A DNA stretch of 64,000 nt from SHVZ01 sp041906305 (GCA_041906305.1 JAYRJL010000001.1:496001-560000), one strand, 5' to 3'; counted from the stretch's first letter, positions 34,001-42,184 are shown. The notes: a model not told the origin generated them from the letters alone. Made by a program: numbers and translations.

Positions 34001-36928
34001 TCATCCTTCCAGCGTCGACCATTCCTTCACCCGTGCGAGATGGTCGTAGTCGCTGTAGCGCGGGCCCGAGACCGGGTCGGGGCGCGAGAGGTAGGGCGTC
34101 GCCGGATCGGCGAAGCGCGCGATCAGCGCCAGCAGGCCCGTGCGCGCCGCCTCGATCAAGGCGCGCGGATCGTCGGCGAGGCTCTTGATCTCGCCGGCCG
34201 GATCGGCGCCGGAGAGCCGCCAGTATTCGAGCGCCTCGACCTTGCCGGCCTCGACGTTCTCGAAGCCGCCGGCCTCCGCGATCAGCGCCTCCAGCGGCAG
34301 CTGCGGCGAAAGGCCGAGCGCCACCTCGTCGGGCTTCGGCACGCCGCCGGTCTTGTAGTCGAGGATCACGAGCCCGCCGGATTCCAGCCGGTCGATGCGG
34401 TCGGCAAAGCCGGTCAAGGTGAAGCCGCCGAGGTCGAGCCGGCCGTGCGATTCCGTGACCGAGGCGGCGAGCGCCGGCCGCCGGGCAACCTCGGTCTCGA
34501 TGAACCAGTCGACGATGCGCTCGAAGCGCGGCCACCAGAAGGCGCGCACGCCCGGCCGGTCGAGCGCCGCGCCGAATTCGGTGCGGCCGATGGAAAGCAA
34601 TCGCTCGCGTGCGTCGTGCGGCAGCCCGTCGGGGAAGTCGCGGACGAAGCGGTCGAGCGCCGCATGGATGAACTGCCCGCGCTCGGCCGCGCCCGGATCG
34701 GCGTCGATCGGATCGAGCGCCTTCAGACCCAGCACGTGGCGCGCATAGATCGCGTAGGGATCGCGCATCCAGCGCTCGATCTCGGTGACCGACATGCGCT
34801 TCGGCCGCACCGCGACCGGGGGGCGCGGCGCCGGCGGCGCGATCGGCCGCGGCGGACCCTGCGGCGCATCGAGCGCCTCGACCCAGGCGCGGCGCACGGC
34901 GCTGTCGCGCCTGAGGCGTTGCGATCCGTCCTCGCCGAGCACGACGTCGAGACGCAGCAGCCAACGCGAGGCGACCGTCGGCGTGCCCTCGACGCGCTCG
35001 GCGCGGGTCAGCACCACGCGCTCCGCCGAGGCCAGCTCGGCGAAGTCGTGCGCCGCGAGTCCGATGCGCCGCTCGGGCGCCGGCAGGCCGAAGCGCTGGC
35101 GCATGGGACGCGAGAGCCACGGATCGGCCTGCGGCTCCGGCGGCCAGGTGCCCTCGTTGAGGCCGCCGAGCACGACGACCTCCGCCGTCTGCAATCGTGC
35201 TTCGAGAGGGCCCAGGATCGACAGGCGCGGATGCTGGCCGCGCTGCGGGCGCACGAACAGGCCCTCGGTCAGCGCGTCGTAGAGCTGCGGATAGAAGGAT
35301 CCTCGGGCGAGCGCGAAGGTGCCGGCGGCCTCGCTGATCTCGGCCAGCGACGTGCCCAGCATGTCGCCGGCCTCGCCGCGCCAGAGCCGCTCGGCGCCGC
35401 TCGACGCGTCGTCCGCCGCCAGCGCCTCGGCCGTCGCGATGTGATGGGCGAGATGCGCGGTCAGGGTCGCCTCGCCGCCCGCGAGACCCTGCGCCAGCGG
35501 CGAGAGCCGCGTGCCGAGATCCTCGACGAAGGCGAGCAGCGTCTTCTTCTCGCCCGCGTCCCTGATCTCGGCGGCTTCGAGCGCGCTCCTGAGACCGGCG
35601 ATGCCGGGGGCGGGCCGCGGCCCGCGCAGCACCGCCTGCTCGAGCCGGCGTGCGAGGTCTCGGAACGCCGCCGTCGGGAGCCCGCCCGAGGCGATCGGAT
35701 GCTTGAGCAAGGCCAGGAGGTCGACCGGCGCCAGATCGGATTCGATCGCGGTCAGGATCAGCCGCATGTAGGTGCCGACGGCGCTGCCGGCGAGCGGCTG
35801 GCCGGAGGAGTCGTCGATCTCGATGTTCCAGCGCGCCATCTCTGCGGCGACGCGGCGGCCGAGCAGGCGGTCGGGCGTCACCAGCATGGCGCGCGCCTCG
35901 GGCGTCTCCAGCGCCTCGCGCAGGGAAAGCGCAATCGCGCGCGACTCCGCTTCCGAGGTCGGCAGGTCGAGGCGCGAGAGCCCGGCGACCGCCGCTTCCT
36001 CGATCGCGGGCAGGTCGCGCCAGTCGTCGGACGTCGCGGCCGGCGTCAGCGCGCGCTGAAGCAGCTTCGCCCGCGGCGAGACCTCCTGTGCGGACCACAG
36101 GGCCACGTCCTTCCGCGCGACCTCGAGGCGGGCCAGCAGCCGGTGCATCGTGTGCTGCGGGTGGACGGGCTCCTCGCCGATCGCGGCCCAGGTGCGCTCG
36201 TCGCAGGCGAGGTCGAGGCCGGGCAGCACCACCTCGCCATTGGGCAGCGAGGCGACCACCTTCATCAGGTCGGCGGTCGCGGGAATGCTGCCGGTCGATC
36301 CGGCAACGATGTAGGGGTCCTTGGGCGGCGATTTGGCCAGCGCCTCGGCGTGCAGGCGGATCAACCGCGAGCGCCGGTCGGCCGGGTCGAGCGCGCCTTC
36401 CTCCGCCAGGATCCTGGGCCAGCTCTCGGAGAGGATCTTCAGGAAATCGAGCGTCAGCTGCCAGTGCTGCGCCAGGTCTTCCGGCACCAGCGCCGGCAGG
36501 TCCGAGAAGGCGAGGCCCTCGGTGTGGATCTGGTCGAGGAGCCGCGCCAGCTCCTTGGCCAGGCGGGCGGCATGGTGGGGTGCCAGCGTCGGACGCGCCT
36601 GGAGGACCAGCCGGGTCAGCAGCAGCAGGCGCCTCGGCTCGGCGATGGCCGGGGGCAGGTCGAGCGCGTCCGCGAGGCCGAGCTCGGCCGCAGGCCCGAG
36701 GTCGAGCTCGGCCGCATCCACGTCGCCGAGCGGCACCATGCGCGGCAGCAGCAGCGGCACGCCCTCGCTGATGCGAAGGAACGCATCCGACAGCGCGCGG
36801 GCGCCGCGCCGCGTCGGCAGCAGCACGGTCATCGCGGCGAGATCGAGCGGATCCTTCTTCCGTGCCCAGAGCCCCGCCGCCAGCGCATCGAGGAACGGCA
36901 CGCCGGGCGGGATCGTCTTGAGATTCAT
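34001..36928 (-). CDS. addB: Double-strand break repair protein AddB
   Basis: AddB is the second subunit of AddAB, containing an inactivated helicase-like part that recognises Chi and a C-terminal nuclease. The 975-residue product of alphaproteobacterial type begins MNLKTIPPGVPFLDALAAGL and contains TVLLPTRRGARAL and the nuclease motif LVILDYKTGG. The cysteine cluster that holds a 4Fe-4S centre in Firmicute AddB is absent. The ATG at 36928 overlaps the tsaE stop (ATGA); longer frames upstream are shadows of tsaE. Confidence 0.94.
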   Translation of the reverse strand: MNLKTIPPGVPFLDALAAGLWARKKDPLDLAAMTVLLPTRRGARALSDAFLRISEGVPLLLPRMVPLGDVDAAELDLGPAAELGLADALDLPPAIAEPRRLLLLTRLVLQARPTLAPHHAARLAKELARLLDQIHTEGLAFSDLPALVPEDLAQHWQLTLDFLKILSESWPRILAEEGALDPADRRSRLIRLHAEALAKSPPKDPYIVAGSTGSIPATADLMKVVASLPNGEVVLPGLDLACDERTWAAIGEEPVHPQHTMHRLLARLEVARKDVALWSAQEVSPRAKLLQRALTPAATSDDWRDLPAIEEAAVAGLSRLDLPTSEAESRAIALSLREALETPEARAMLVTPDRLLGRRVAAEMARWNIEIDDSSGQPLAGSAVGTYMRLILTAIESDLAPVDLLALLKHPIASGGLPTAAFRDLARRLEQAVLRGPRPAPGIAGLRSALEAAEIRDAGEKKTLLAFVEDLGTRLSPLAQGLAGGEATLTAHLAHHIATAEALAADDASSGAERLWRGEAGDMLGTSLAEISEAAGTFALARGSFYPQLYDALTEGLFVRPQRGQHPRLSILGPLEARLQTAEVVVLGGLNEGTWPPEPQADPWLSRPMRQRFGLPAPERRIGLAAHDFAELASAERVVLTRAERVEGTPTVASRWLLRLDVVLGEDGSQRLRRDSAVRRAWVEALDAPQGPPRPIAPPAPRPPVAVRPKRMSVTEIERWMRDPYAIYARHVLGLKALDPIDADPGAAERGQFIHAALDRFVRDFPDGLPHDARERLLSIGRTEFGAALDRPGVRAFWWPRFERIVDWFIETEVARRPALAASVTESHGRLDLGGFTLTGFADRIDRLESGGLVILDYKTGGVPKPDEVALGLSPQLPLEALIAEAGGFENVEAGKVEALEYWRLSGADPAGEIKSLADDPRALIEAARTGLLALIARFADPATPYLSRPDPVSGPRYSDYDHLARVKEWSTLEG

Positions 36929-37362
36929 GCGAGCGCCTTCAGCCGCTCGGTCCAGGACGGCCCGCCGGCGAGCGTCACCACGCGCTCGGTCTCGGCCTTG
37001 CCGAAGGCGATATGCACGTCGAGCCGGTCCGCCGGCAGCAGCGCACCCAGCCGCTCGGGCCACTCGATCAGCGAGATCGCATCGGCGAAGGCATCCTCGA
37101 TGTCGAGCTCATGCGCGTCTTCCGGCCGCGCGAGCCGATACAGATCGAAATGCCAGATCGGCGCTGGCTTGAGATCGTAGGTCTGCACCAGCGTGAAGGT
37201 CGGCGACGGCACCTCTTCCGGTCCGCCGAGCGCCTGGATCACCGCGCGCGCGAAGAACGTCTTCCCCGCGCCGAGCTCGCCATGCAATGCGACGACGTCG
37301 CCGGCACGCAGGAGGGAGGCGATGCGAGTAGCCAAGAGAGCCGAAGCTGCGGCCTGATGCAT
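36925..37362 (-). CDS. tsaE: tRNA threonylcarbamoyladenosine biosynthesis ATPase TsaE
   Basis: TsaE is the ATPase that supports formation of the t6A modification on ANN-decoding tRNAs with TsaB and TsaD. The 145-residue product has the P-loop GELGAGKT, SPTFTLVQTY and the WHFDLYRL strand. The start is ATG 37362 or TTG 37377; neither has a Shine-Dalgarno sequence. In many alphaproteobacteria tsaE follows divL closely; here that upstream context is missing and an AT-rich gene lies just beyond. Its stop overlaps addB. Confidence 0.92.
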   Translation of the reverse strand: MHQAAASALLATRIASLLRAGDVVALHGELGAGKTFFARAVIQALGGPEEVPSPTFTLVQTYDLKPAPIWHFDLYRLARPEDAHELDIEDAFADAISLIEWPERLGALLPADRLDVHIAFGKAETERVVTLAGGPSWTERLKALA

Positions 37363-37511
37363 AAAAATGGGGGGCAAGGCTTCAGCCTATGAGGAGGACG
37401 AATTGAGCCGCAACGGAACTTTTGTCTTCCAGGCCTTTGTCGCGTGGCCGATTGCCTTGTTCAATTCAGCGCGGCAACATCTAGGGCTAAAGCCAGCGTG
37501 CGAGGAGTGGA

Positions 37512-39182
37512 ATGCAGCCTCAAGATATGGAATACGCCAATCTTGTGAAGATCATTAAGTCCTTCACAGATAAAGGCCGGCCAGTTTCCATTGCCTTTCT
37601 AAATTGGTTTTTAGAGCACATCTATCGATTAGACCAAGTGTCGGCAGAGGATGTTATTTGCGACAAAAACAATGATCGGGGCATTGATGGGATTTATGTC
37701 TATCATGAGCAGCTAGAGGTTCATGTATTTCAATCTAAAACAAAGCAAAATGGGGCGGTTGGAGATAAAGACCTTCGAGAATTCTCGGGCTCTTTAAACC
37801 AACTGCGAACCAAGGAAGCGCTTAGTGCGTTTTTGGCTGGAAAAGTAGATCAAGAGATTAAAGACAAAATAATAAAGCTGAATCTGCCCGAACTCTTCGA
37901 GAAAGGTTACTCGATCAAGGGCGTGTTCTTAACAAACGCCGAGATAGATGCGAACGGTCTGGACGTTATCAAGTCTGACACCGCGCTAGTTGGGTACGAT
38001 CGTAACGCAATTGCACAAGCATTTGTCGACCTTGGAAGTGAAGGTGGAATAAAAGGTGATTATGAGTTTAAAAGTGATGGGAAGCCATTAAAGTACCAAG
38101 CTGGAGATATTGCCAGTGTTACTGTTCTTTTTGTTGAGGGTAAACAGCTTGCCGCTATGCCAGGTATTGCGGACGGTACTCTATTCGAACTAAACGTCAG
38201 GCTGCCGCTTGGCAGTACCAAGGTAAATAAGGCGATTAGGGAATCAATCGAAGATCTTCAATCTCACAAAAAATTCGCTCTCTTTCACAATGGAGTTACT
38301 ATCCTTGCCGAGAATGTCGAGGTCGATAATGATCGAGTGAAAATTAGAAACTTTGTTGTTGTTAATGGAGCGCAAAGTTTAAAGCAATTCTACAATGAGA
38401 GCGATAACATTACTACAGACTTGAGGGTCTTGGCGAGAATTATTGAGATCGGCGCAAATACCGATTTGGCGCGAGAAATTTCGATTAATAGTAATAATCA
38501 GAACGGGATAAAGCCACGAGATCTGCGCTCGAACGATCAACTCCAAATTCGGCTTCAAGCGGAGTTTGAGCAGCTAAATTACGAAGGGATACAGTTTGAC
38601 GTAAAGCGTGGCGATGAGAGCGGTGATGGCGCAATTTCGAACGAGTATGCCGCCAAGCTGCTTTTAGCGTTTGATCTTGAAGAGCCCTGGTCTTGCCATC
38701 AGACCTACAAGCTCTTTGATGAGAAGTACGCCGAAATTTTTGGCCGCCCCGGAGTCAACGCGCAAAGAATCATTTTCTTGAGCAAAGTTATGGATCTCAT
38801 TCTTTCACGTACCGACGAGATCGAAAACGCACCTTTCGCTCACTACGGCATAACCTGTTTCTTCCTTCTGGCGGCGCTGAAAAAACTTCTCTCTGAAGAT
38901 CCCGTTGGACGGAAGTTGTCCCAGGATCCGAGGCCCGTTTTCGCGTCGGGCATCATGGAGTGCGTTTTAAAGGTCGTTGATGACTTGCTTCAGTCAGTCA
39001 TCATCGACGTGAACCACGAAGTTAAGAATGGTCATATGAGTGACTATAAGTCCGACCTAAAGAGCCGCGGTAGCGTCGAAAAGCTCATTTCTGAATTGGT
39101 TCGGAGCTACCAGAAAGATAAAGCGCGGGGCAAGGTCGTCGACGTCGGCGAGCGTCTAAAGGCGTGCAAGTTCCCTACATAG
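37512..39182 (+). CDS. AIPR family (abortive infection phage resistance) protein
   Basis: The 556-residue protein matches the AIPR family in its middle (about 225-350): FELNVRLPLGSTKVNKAI, KKFALFHNGVTILAE, IRNFVVVNGAQSL and ISINSNNQNGIKPRDL. The N-terminal 110 residues look like a restriction-endonuclease fold, with DRGIDGIYV (D59) and VFQSKTK (Q74, K76) giving a D...QxK active-site pattern as in Mrr-type nucleases. Family members protect against phages or sit by restriction systems. The gene is markedly AT-rich (roughly 40-50 percent GC against well over 60 around it) and stands alone, so it was acquired horizontally. GAGGAG precedes the ATG. Confidence 0.82.
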   Translation: MQPQDMEYANLVKIIKSFTDKGRPVSIAFLNWFLEHIYRLDQVSAEDVICDKNNDRGIDGIYVYHEQLEVHVFQSKTKQNGAVGDKDLREFSGSLNQLRTKEALSAFLAGKVDQEIKDKIIKLNLPELFEKGYSIKGVFLTNAEIDANGLDVIKSDTALVGYDRNAIAQAFVDLGSEGGIKGDYEFKSDGKPLKYQAGDIASVTVLFVEGKQLAAMPGIADGTLFELNVRLPLGSTKVNKAIRESIEDLQSHKKFALFHNGVTILAENVEVDNDRVKIRNFVVVNGAQSLKQFYNESDNITTDLRVLARIIEIGANTDLAREISINSNNQNGIKPRDLRSNDQLQIRLQAEFEQLNYEGIQFDVKRGDESGDGAISNEYAAKLLLAFDLEEPWSCHQTYKLFDEKYAEIFGRPGVNAQRIIFLSKVMDLILSRTDEIENAPFAHYGITCFFLLAALKKLLSEDPVGRKLSQDPRPVFASGIMECVLKVVDDLLQSVIIDVNHEVKNGHMSDYKSDLKSRGSVEKLISELVRSYQKDKARGKVVDVGERLKACKFPT

Positions 39183-39364
39183 TCGCACTTCTGGAACGCT
39201 CTTGGTTCGTTTGCCGAATTTGCCCTCGACGGTTAGGCATCGGAGCACCGCACACGGTACGATGATGCGTGGCAAAAACAAATCCTTGCTACAGGTGATC
39301 GGCCCCGCCTCTCGGGTGTTCTTCCCGCAGTTCCCGCTCAAAGATGAATTGAGGAGATCTGGAC

Positions 39365-39697
39365 ATGAAGAAGACCCTGCTTTCGACCGTCGCGGCGGTC
39401 GCGCTGGCGGCTGGCATCGGCGTCGCCTCGGCGCAGACCACGACGACCACCACCACCTGGACCGACGCCTACGGCACCACGATGCGCGAGTACTCGACGA
39501 CCCAGAAGTACAAGTCGGTCGACGACCCGTCGATCCACGTGCAGGTCGGCCAGGCGCTGCCGAGCACGGTGACCGTGCATCCGCTCCCGGAGACCATCGT
39601 GGTCCCGAAGCGCGAGTCCTACAGCTACTCGATCATCAACAACCAGCCGGTGGTCGTCGAGCGCGACAGCCGGAAGGTCATCCACGTCTACAACTGA
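39365..39697 (+). CDS. Small secreted DUF1236-type protein
   Basis: The 110-residue exported protein has a signal peptide (residues 1-23, cleavage after ASA), a run of seven threonines at the mature N-terminus, and a C-terminal DUF1236-like module (LPETIVVPKRESYSYS, NNQPVVVERDSRKVIHVY). The family is abundant in soil alphaproteobacteria and has no known function. GAGGAG precedes the ATG. An intrinsic terminator follows at 39722. A 182-base gap separates it from the AIPR gene, and nothing further was recognised there. Confidence 0.82.
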   Translation: MKKTLLSTVAAVALAAGIGVASAQTTTTTTTWTDAYGTTMREYSTTQKYKSVDDPSIHVQVGQALPSTVTVHPLPETIVVPKRESYSYSIINNQPVVVERDSRKVIHVYN

Positions 39698-39721
39698 TCC
39701 AGTTGCCGGCGTGACGCCGAG

Positions 39722-39751
39722 CGGCCGGGGCGGCGACGCCTCGGCCGTTTT
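39722..39751 (+). terminator. Intrinsic terminator after the DUF1236 gene
   Basis: CGGCCGGGGC and GCCTCGGCCG form a 10-pair stem with one G-T pair and a 6-base loop, followed by TTTT. Confidence 0.75.
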
Positions 39752-39756
39752 GCTGT

Positions 39757-40725
39757 TCAGGCCTTGGCGATCGCCGCGAGCGCGTCCGCCGATAACCTGC
39801 CCTTCTCGACCGCCTTGATCGCGGTCTCGAGCTGGTCGAGCGTCGAGGTGCCGATCAGCACGGTCGAGAGCGCGTCGGAGGAGATCGCGAAGCGGAGGCC
39901 GAGCTCGATCAGGCTCGCGGCGTGGCCGGCCTTTACCAGCTTGTCGAAGCGATGCGCGTTCCTCGCATCGGTCGCGTAGTCGGGGCCCGAGGCGATCGGC
40001 GGCACGCTGGCGACGCCGGTCGGGTGCCGCTCCTCGCTGCCGCTCAAGGCGCCGCCGGCGAAGACGCGGATGCCGATGCGGCCCATGCCGGATTCCTTCG
40101 CACTGGTCGCGAGGCCCTTGAAGTCCTGCGCCGGCAGGCCCGCTGGCACGGGCATCGCCGCGCTCGGGTTCAGCAGGTTGAAGCAGATCTGCGCGGTTTC
40201 GAAGGCTTTCGACTCGACGACACGATGGAGCAGCGCGGTGTCGCCGAGCGCGGTGATGCCGGCGAAGCGGATCTTGCCCTCGGCCTTCAGCTTCGCAAAA
40301 GCCGGCGCGACCTCGCCGATCACGACCTCGGCCGGGAGCGGGCGGTCGTTGCCGGACGAGTCGACGCGGTTGTGAAGCTGGAGCAGGTCGACATGGGACC
40401 GGCCGAGGCGCTTCAGGCTCGCCTCCAGCGAGCGCGCCACGGCACCGGCGATGTCGCTACGATCCTCGGGCAGCACCGTGCATTTGGTGGCGAGGAAGAT
40501 CTCCGGCTTCAGCGCCGCCAGCACGCGGCCGAGATTGGTCTCGCTGGCGCCGTTGCCGTACATCGGCGCTGTGTCGAAGAAGGTGACGCCGGCCTCCAGC
40601 GCGCGGGCGACGGCGCGCTCCTGGTCGGCGGCGCTGCCCTTCACCATCATCCCGCCGACCGCGCCGCAGCCGAAGCCGAGCACCGAGACCTTCACGCCGG
40701 TCCGCCCGAGAGTGCGCATTTCCAT
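39757..40725 (-). CDS. Aldo/keto reductase
   Basis: The 322-residue NADPH-dependent oxidoreductase has the AKR tetrad pattern: aspartate and tyrosine in FFDTAPMYGNG, lysine in FLATKC and histidine in LLQLHNRVD, plus the cofactor end region VLIGTSTLDQLE. It belongs with the AKRs that reduce sugars or aldehydes; the substrate is unknown. The ATG at 40725 follows AGGAG at 7 bases; the frame extends upstream into repeat copy C. Confidence 0.88.
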   Translation of the reverse strand: MEMRTLGRTGVKVSVLGFGCGAVGGMMVKGSAADQERAVARALEAGVTFFDTAPMYGNGASETNLGRVLAALKPEIFLATKCTVLPEDRSDIAGAVARSLEASLKRLGRSHVDLLQLHNRVDSSGNDRPLPAEVVIGEVAPAFAKLKAEGKIRFAGITALGDTALLHRVVESKAFETAQICFNLLNPSAAMPVPAGLPAQDFKGLATSAKESGMGRIGIRVFAGGALSGSEERHPTGVASVPPIASGPDYATDARNAHRFDKLVKAGHAASLIELGLRFAISSDALSTVLIGTSTLDQLETAIKAVEKGRLSADALAAIAKA

Positions 40726-40770
40726 GAGGAGGCTCCTTGTCTGTAAGCAGCCTACATCACGCGCGGCATC

Positions 40771-40840
40771 GCCCCCCACCCTAACCCTCCCCCGGCTCCG
40801 CCGAGGGAGGGGACACGAGGCAGCCGAGGGAGAGGGCACG
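40771..40840. repeat. GC-rich palindromic intergenic repeat, copy C (partial)
   Basis: GCCCCCCACCCTAACCCTCC is followed by GGGAGGGGACACGAGG, matching the left half of copies A and B; the mirrored outer arm is missing. It lies between dapA and the aldo/keto reductase. Confidence 0.7.
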
Positions 40841-40859
40841 AAAGGTCGCTCGCGTCAGC

Positions 40860-41777
40860 TCACTCCGCCGCCACCTTCATCGCGCCGCGCGACTGCATCA
40901 TGCGGTCGAGGCGGCCGGCGAGGGCGGGAGTGATGCCGGTCATCGGCAGGCGCAGCTCCGGCGAGGCGATCAGGCCCTGGCGCCAGAGCCAGCGCTTGAC
41001 CGGCGCCGGGTTCGGCTCGGCGAAGAAGAGGCGGACGAGGTCGACGAGCCCATGCCAGGCGGCACGGGCGCGGTCGGATTCGCCAGCCGCCAGGTCGCTC
41101 CGGATGCGGGCGAAGGCACCGGTGTTCACATGGGCGGAGGCGGTGATGCCGCCGTCGGCGCCGTGGGTGAGCGCGCTGAAATACTGCGCGTCCTCGCCGG
41201 TCAGCACGGCGAAGCCCGGCGGGCGGCGGCCGATCAGCTCAACCGACTGCTGCGGGTCGGCGCAGCAGTCCTTGATGCCGACGATGTTCGGGCGCGCCTC
41301 GACCAGGCGGAGCAGCGTGTCGTTCGCGAGGTTCGTGCCGGTGCGATAGGGGATGTTGTAGACGACGACCGGGCGATCTCCCGCCGCGTCGGCGATGCGG
41401 AGGAAGTGCTGGTAGAGGCCTTCCTGCGACGGCCGCACATAGGAGGGGCAGGAGACGAGGTAGCCTTCGACCGGCCAGCCGCGCGTCGCCTCGATCTGCA
41501 GCCCGAGCGCGCGCGTGTCGGTGCCGGCGATGCCGAGATGGAGCGGCACGCGGCCGGCGACGGTCGCCGCGGCGAGCTCGGCCAGGCGCTTCGTCTCGTC
41601 CTGGCCCAGGGTCAGGCCCTCGCCGGTGGTCGCGGCGACGATCATGCCGTCGACCGGATGGGAGAGCAGATGGCGGATCAGCCGCGCGAACGAGGCGTCG
41701 TCGACGCGGCCGTCGCGGAACGGCGTGATCAGCGGAATCCAGAGGCCGCCTAAGGCGGGAGCGGAGGTGTCGGTCAT
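40860..41777 (-). CDS. dapA: 4-hydroxy-tetrahydrodipicolinate synthase family (DapA)
   Basis: DapA condenses pyruvate with aspartate semialdehyde, the committed step of lysine and diaminopimelate synthesis. The 305-residue TIM barrel keeps the true DapA residues: T50/T51 in AATTGEG, Y113 in SYVRPSQEGLYQHF, Y140 and R145 in YNIPYRTG, and Schiff-base lysine K169 in GIKD. The arginine that holds the semialdehyde carboxylate favours DapA over other aldolases of the family, although the C-terminal FAEPNPAPVKRWL stretch is shared with paralogues. The lysine-codon attenuator directly upstream independently supports a lysine role. AGAAGGG precedes the ATG. Confidence 0.83.
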   Translation of the reverse strand: MTDTSAPALGGLWIPLITPFRDGRVDDASFARLIRHLLSHPVDGMIVAATTGEGLTLGQDETKRLAELAAATVAGRVPLHLGIAGTDTRALGLQIEATRGWPVEGYLVSCPSYVRPSQEGLYQHFLRIADAAGDRPVVVYNIPYRTGTNLANDTLLRLVEARPNIVGIKDCCADPQQSVELIGRRPPGFAVLTGEDAQYFSALTHGADGGITASAHVNTGAFARIRSDLAAGESDRARAAWHGLVDLVRLFFAEPNPAPVKRWLWRQGLIASPELRLPMTGITPALAGRLDRMMQSRGAMKVAAE

Positions 41778-41898
41778 GGGTACCCTTCTGCTGGTTGGGA
41801 GTTCCGGCGGAAGGGAGACGCAAAACTAAAAAGACCCCTGCCTGAGCCGGAGGGGTCCTGTTGTTCCTGACGGTGAAGCGCGGATGCGCGGCCGGCGG

Positions 41899-41925
41899 CA
41901 GACCCCTAGAGGGTCTGTTTTTTCT
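41899..41925 (+). terminator. Hairpin with T-run on the plus strand (attenuator 1:2 hairpin read in reverse)
   Basis: Read on the plus strand the same 7-pair hairpin (CAGACCC / GGGTCTG, 5-base loop) is followed by TTTTTT, because the lysine codons are A-rich on the other strand. No plus-strand gene ends before it, so this is most likely incidental. Confidence 0.3.
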
Positions 41926-41953
41926 TCGAGACGAAGGGGACGCGGCGACGCAT
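41906..41953 (-). CDS. Lysine-rich leader peptide of the dapA attenuator
   Basis: This short frame encodes MRRRVPFVSKKKQTL and ends in TAG. The codons AAG AAA AAA (41926-41918) are the control lysines and abut the first attenuator hairpin. An in-frame ATG nine bases upstream (41962) would give MRA in front. Neither has a Shine-Dalgarno sequence; the upstream DNA is pyrimidine-rich. A -35/-10 pair places the transcription start about at the ATG 41953, so the peptide could be read from a leaderless mRNA, as described for the trp leader of Sinorhizobium. Confidence 0.75.
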   Translation of the reverse strand: MRRRVPFVSKKKQTL

Positions 41954-41960
41954 GGCGCGC

Positions 41961-41990
41961 ATTCTTGGAGGGAAGCGGGAGGGATGTCAA
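41961..41990 (-). promoter_or_regulatory. Candidate promoter of the dapA leader
   Basis: On the minus strand a consensus TTGACA (41990-41985) is followed after 18 bases by AAGAAT (41966-41961), a four-of-six -10. The predicted start is at about 41954, next to the leader ATG. The -10 is weak but the -35 is perfect. Confidence 0.55.
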
Positions 41991-42017
41991 TTCGCGAACG
42001 CGCGTCGTGCGTCGGAA

Positions 42018-42175
42018 CCCTCTCCCGCCGGAGGCGGGGGAGGTACGCGCGACGCCTTCGTCGCGCGATGGGTGGGGGCCGAGCGCAGCGAGGGTCTTTG
42101 CATGGGTGAAATACGACCGCGCTGACGCGCGGCCCCCACCCCAACCCTCCCCCGCGTAAGACGCGGGAGAGGGGG
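42018..42175. repeat. GC-rich palindromic intergenic repeat, copy D
   Basis: A left block (CCTCTCCCGCC / GGCGGGGGAGG, then GGGTGGGGGCC) and a right block (GGCCCCCACCCCAACCCTCC, then CGCGGGAGAGGGGG) face each other around a central segment of about 50 bases. The arms are the same sequences as in the other copies, arranged in the opposite order. It lies just upstream of the dapA promoter and after the aminotransferase stop. Confidence 0.7.
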
Positions 42176-42184
42176 TATGAGCCG

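Larger units (their letters stand above)
41828..41953 (-). promoter_or_regulatory. Lysine transcription attenuator of dapA
   Basis: On the minus strand four segments follow each other. Segment 1 is CAGACCC (41917-41911), segment 2 AGGGGTC (41907-41901, also GGGTCTG 41905-41899), segment 3 GACCCCT (41857-41851) and segment 4 AGGGGTC (41839-41833). Segments 1:2 form a 7-pair hairpin, 2:3 a perfect 7-pair stem, and 3:4 the same 7-pair stem followed by TTTTT (41832-41828). Segments 2 and 4 are identical, so 2:3 and 3:4 exclude each other. Three Lys codons directly precede segment 1, and the leader stop codon touches segment 2. Ribosome stalling at low lysyl-tRNA would free segment 2 and prevent termination. 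Confidence 0.82.
41778..42184. other. 407-base gap: dapA leader region and repeat copy D
   Basis: The part next to dapA (41778-41990) is the dapA leader with attenuator and promoter. The remainder (42018-42175) is repeat copy D. No further gene is seen. Confidence 0.7.

Noticed and set aside
37367..37558. 63-codon plus-strand frame before the AIPR gene
   Set aside because: No ribosome site, no similarity, and it overlaps both the tsaE start region and the AIPR start.
37378..39364. Prophage or integrative element around the AIPR gene
   Set aside because: No integrase, transposase, tRNA attachment site or direct repeats could be found; only the single gene differs in composition.
41899..41925. 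Plus-strand terminator for a gene upstream of 41899
   Set aside because: The only genes nearby are on the minus strand; the T-run is the complement of the lysine codons, so the feature is better explained by the attenuator.
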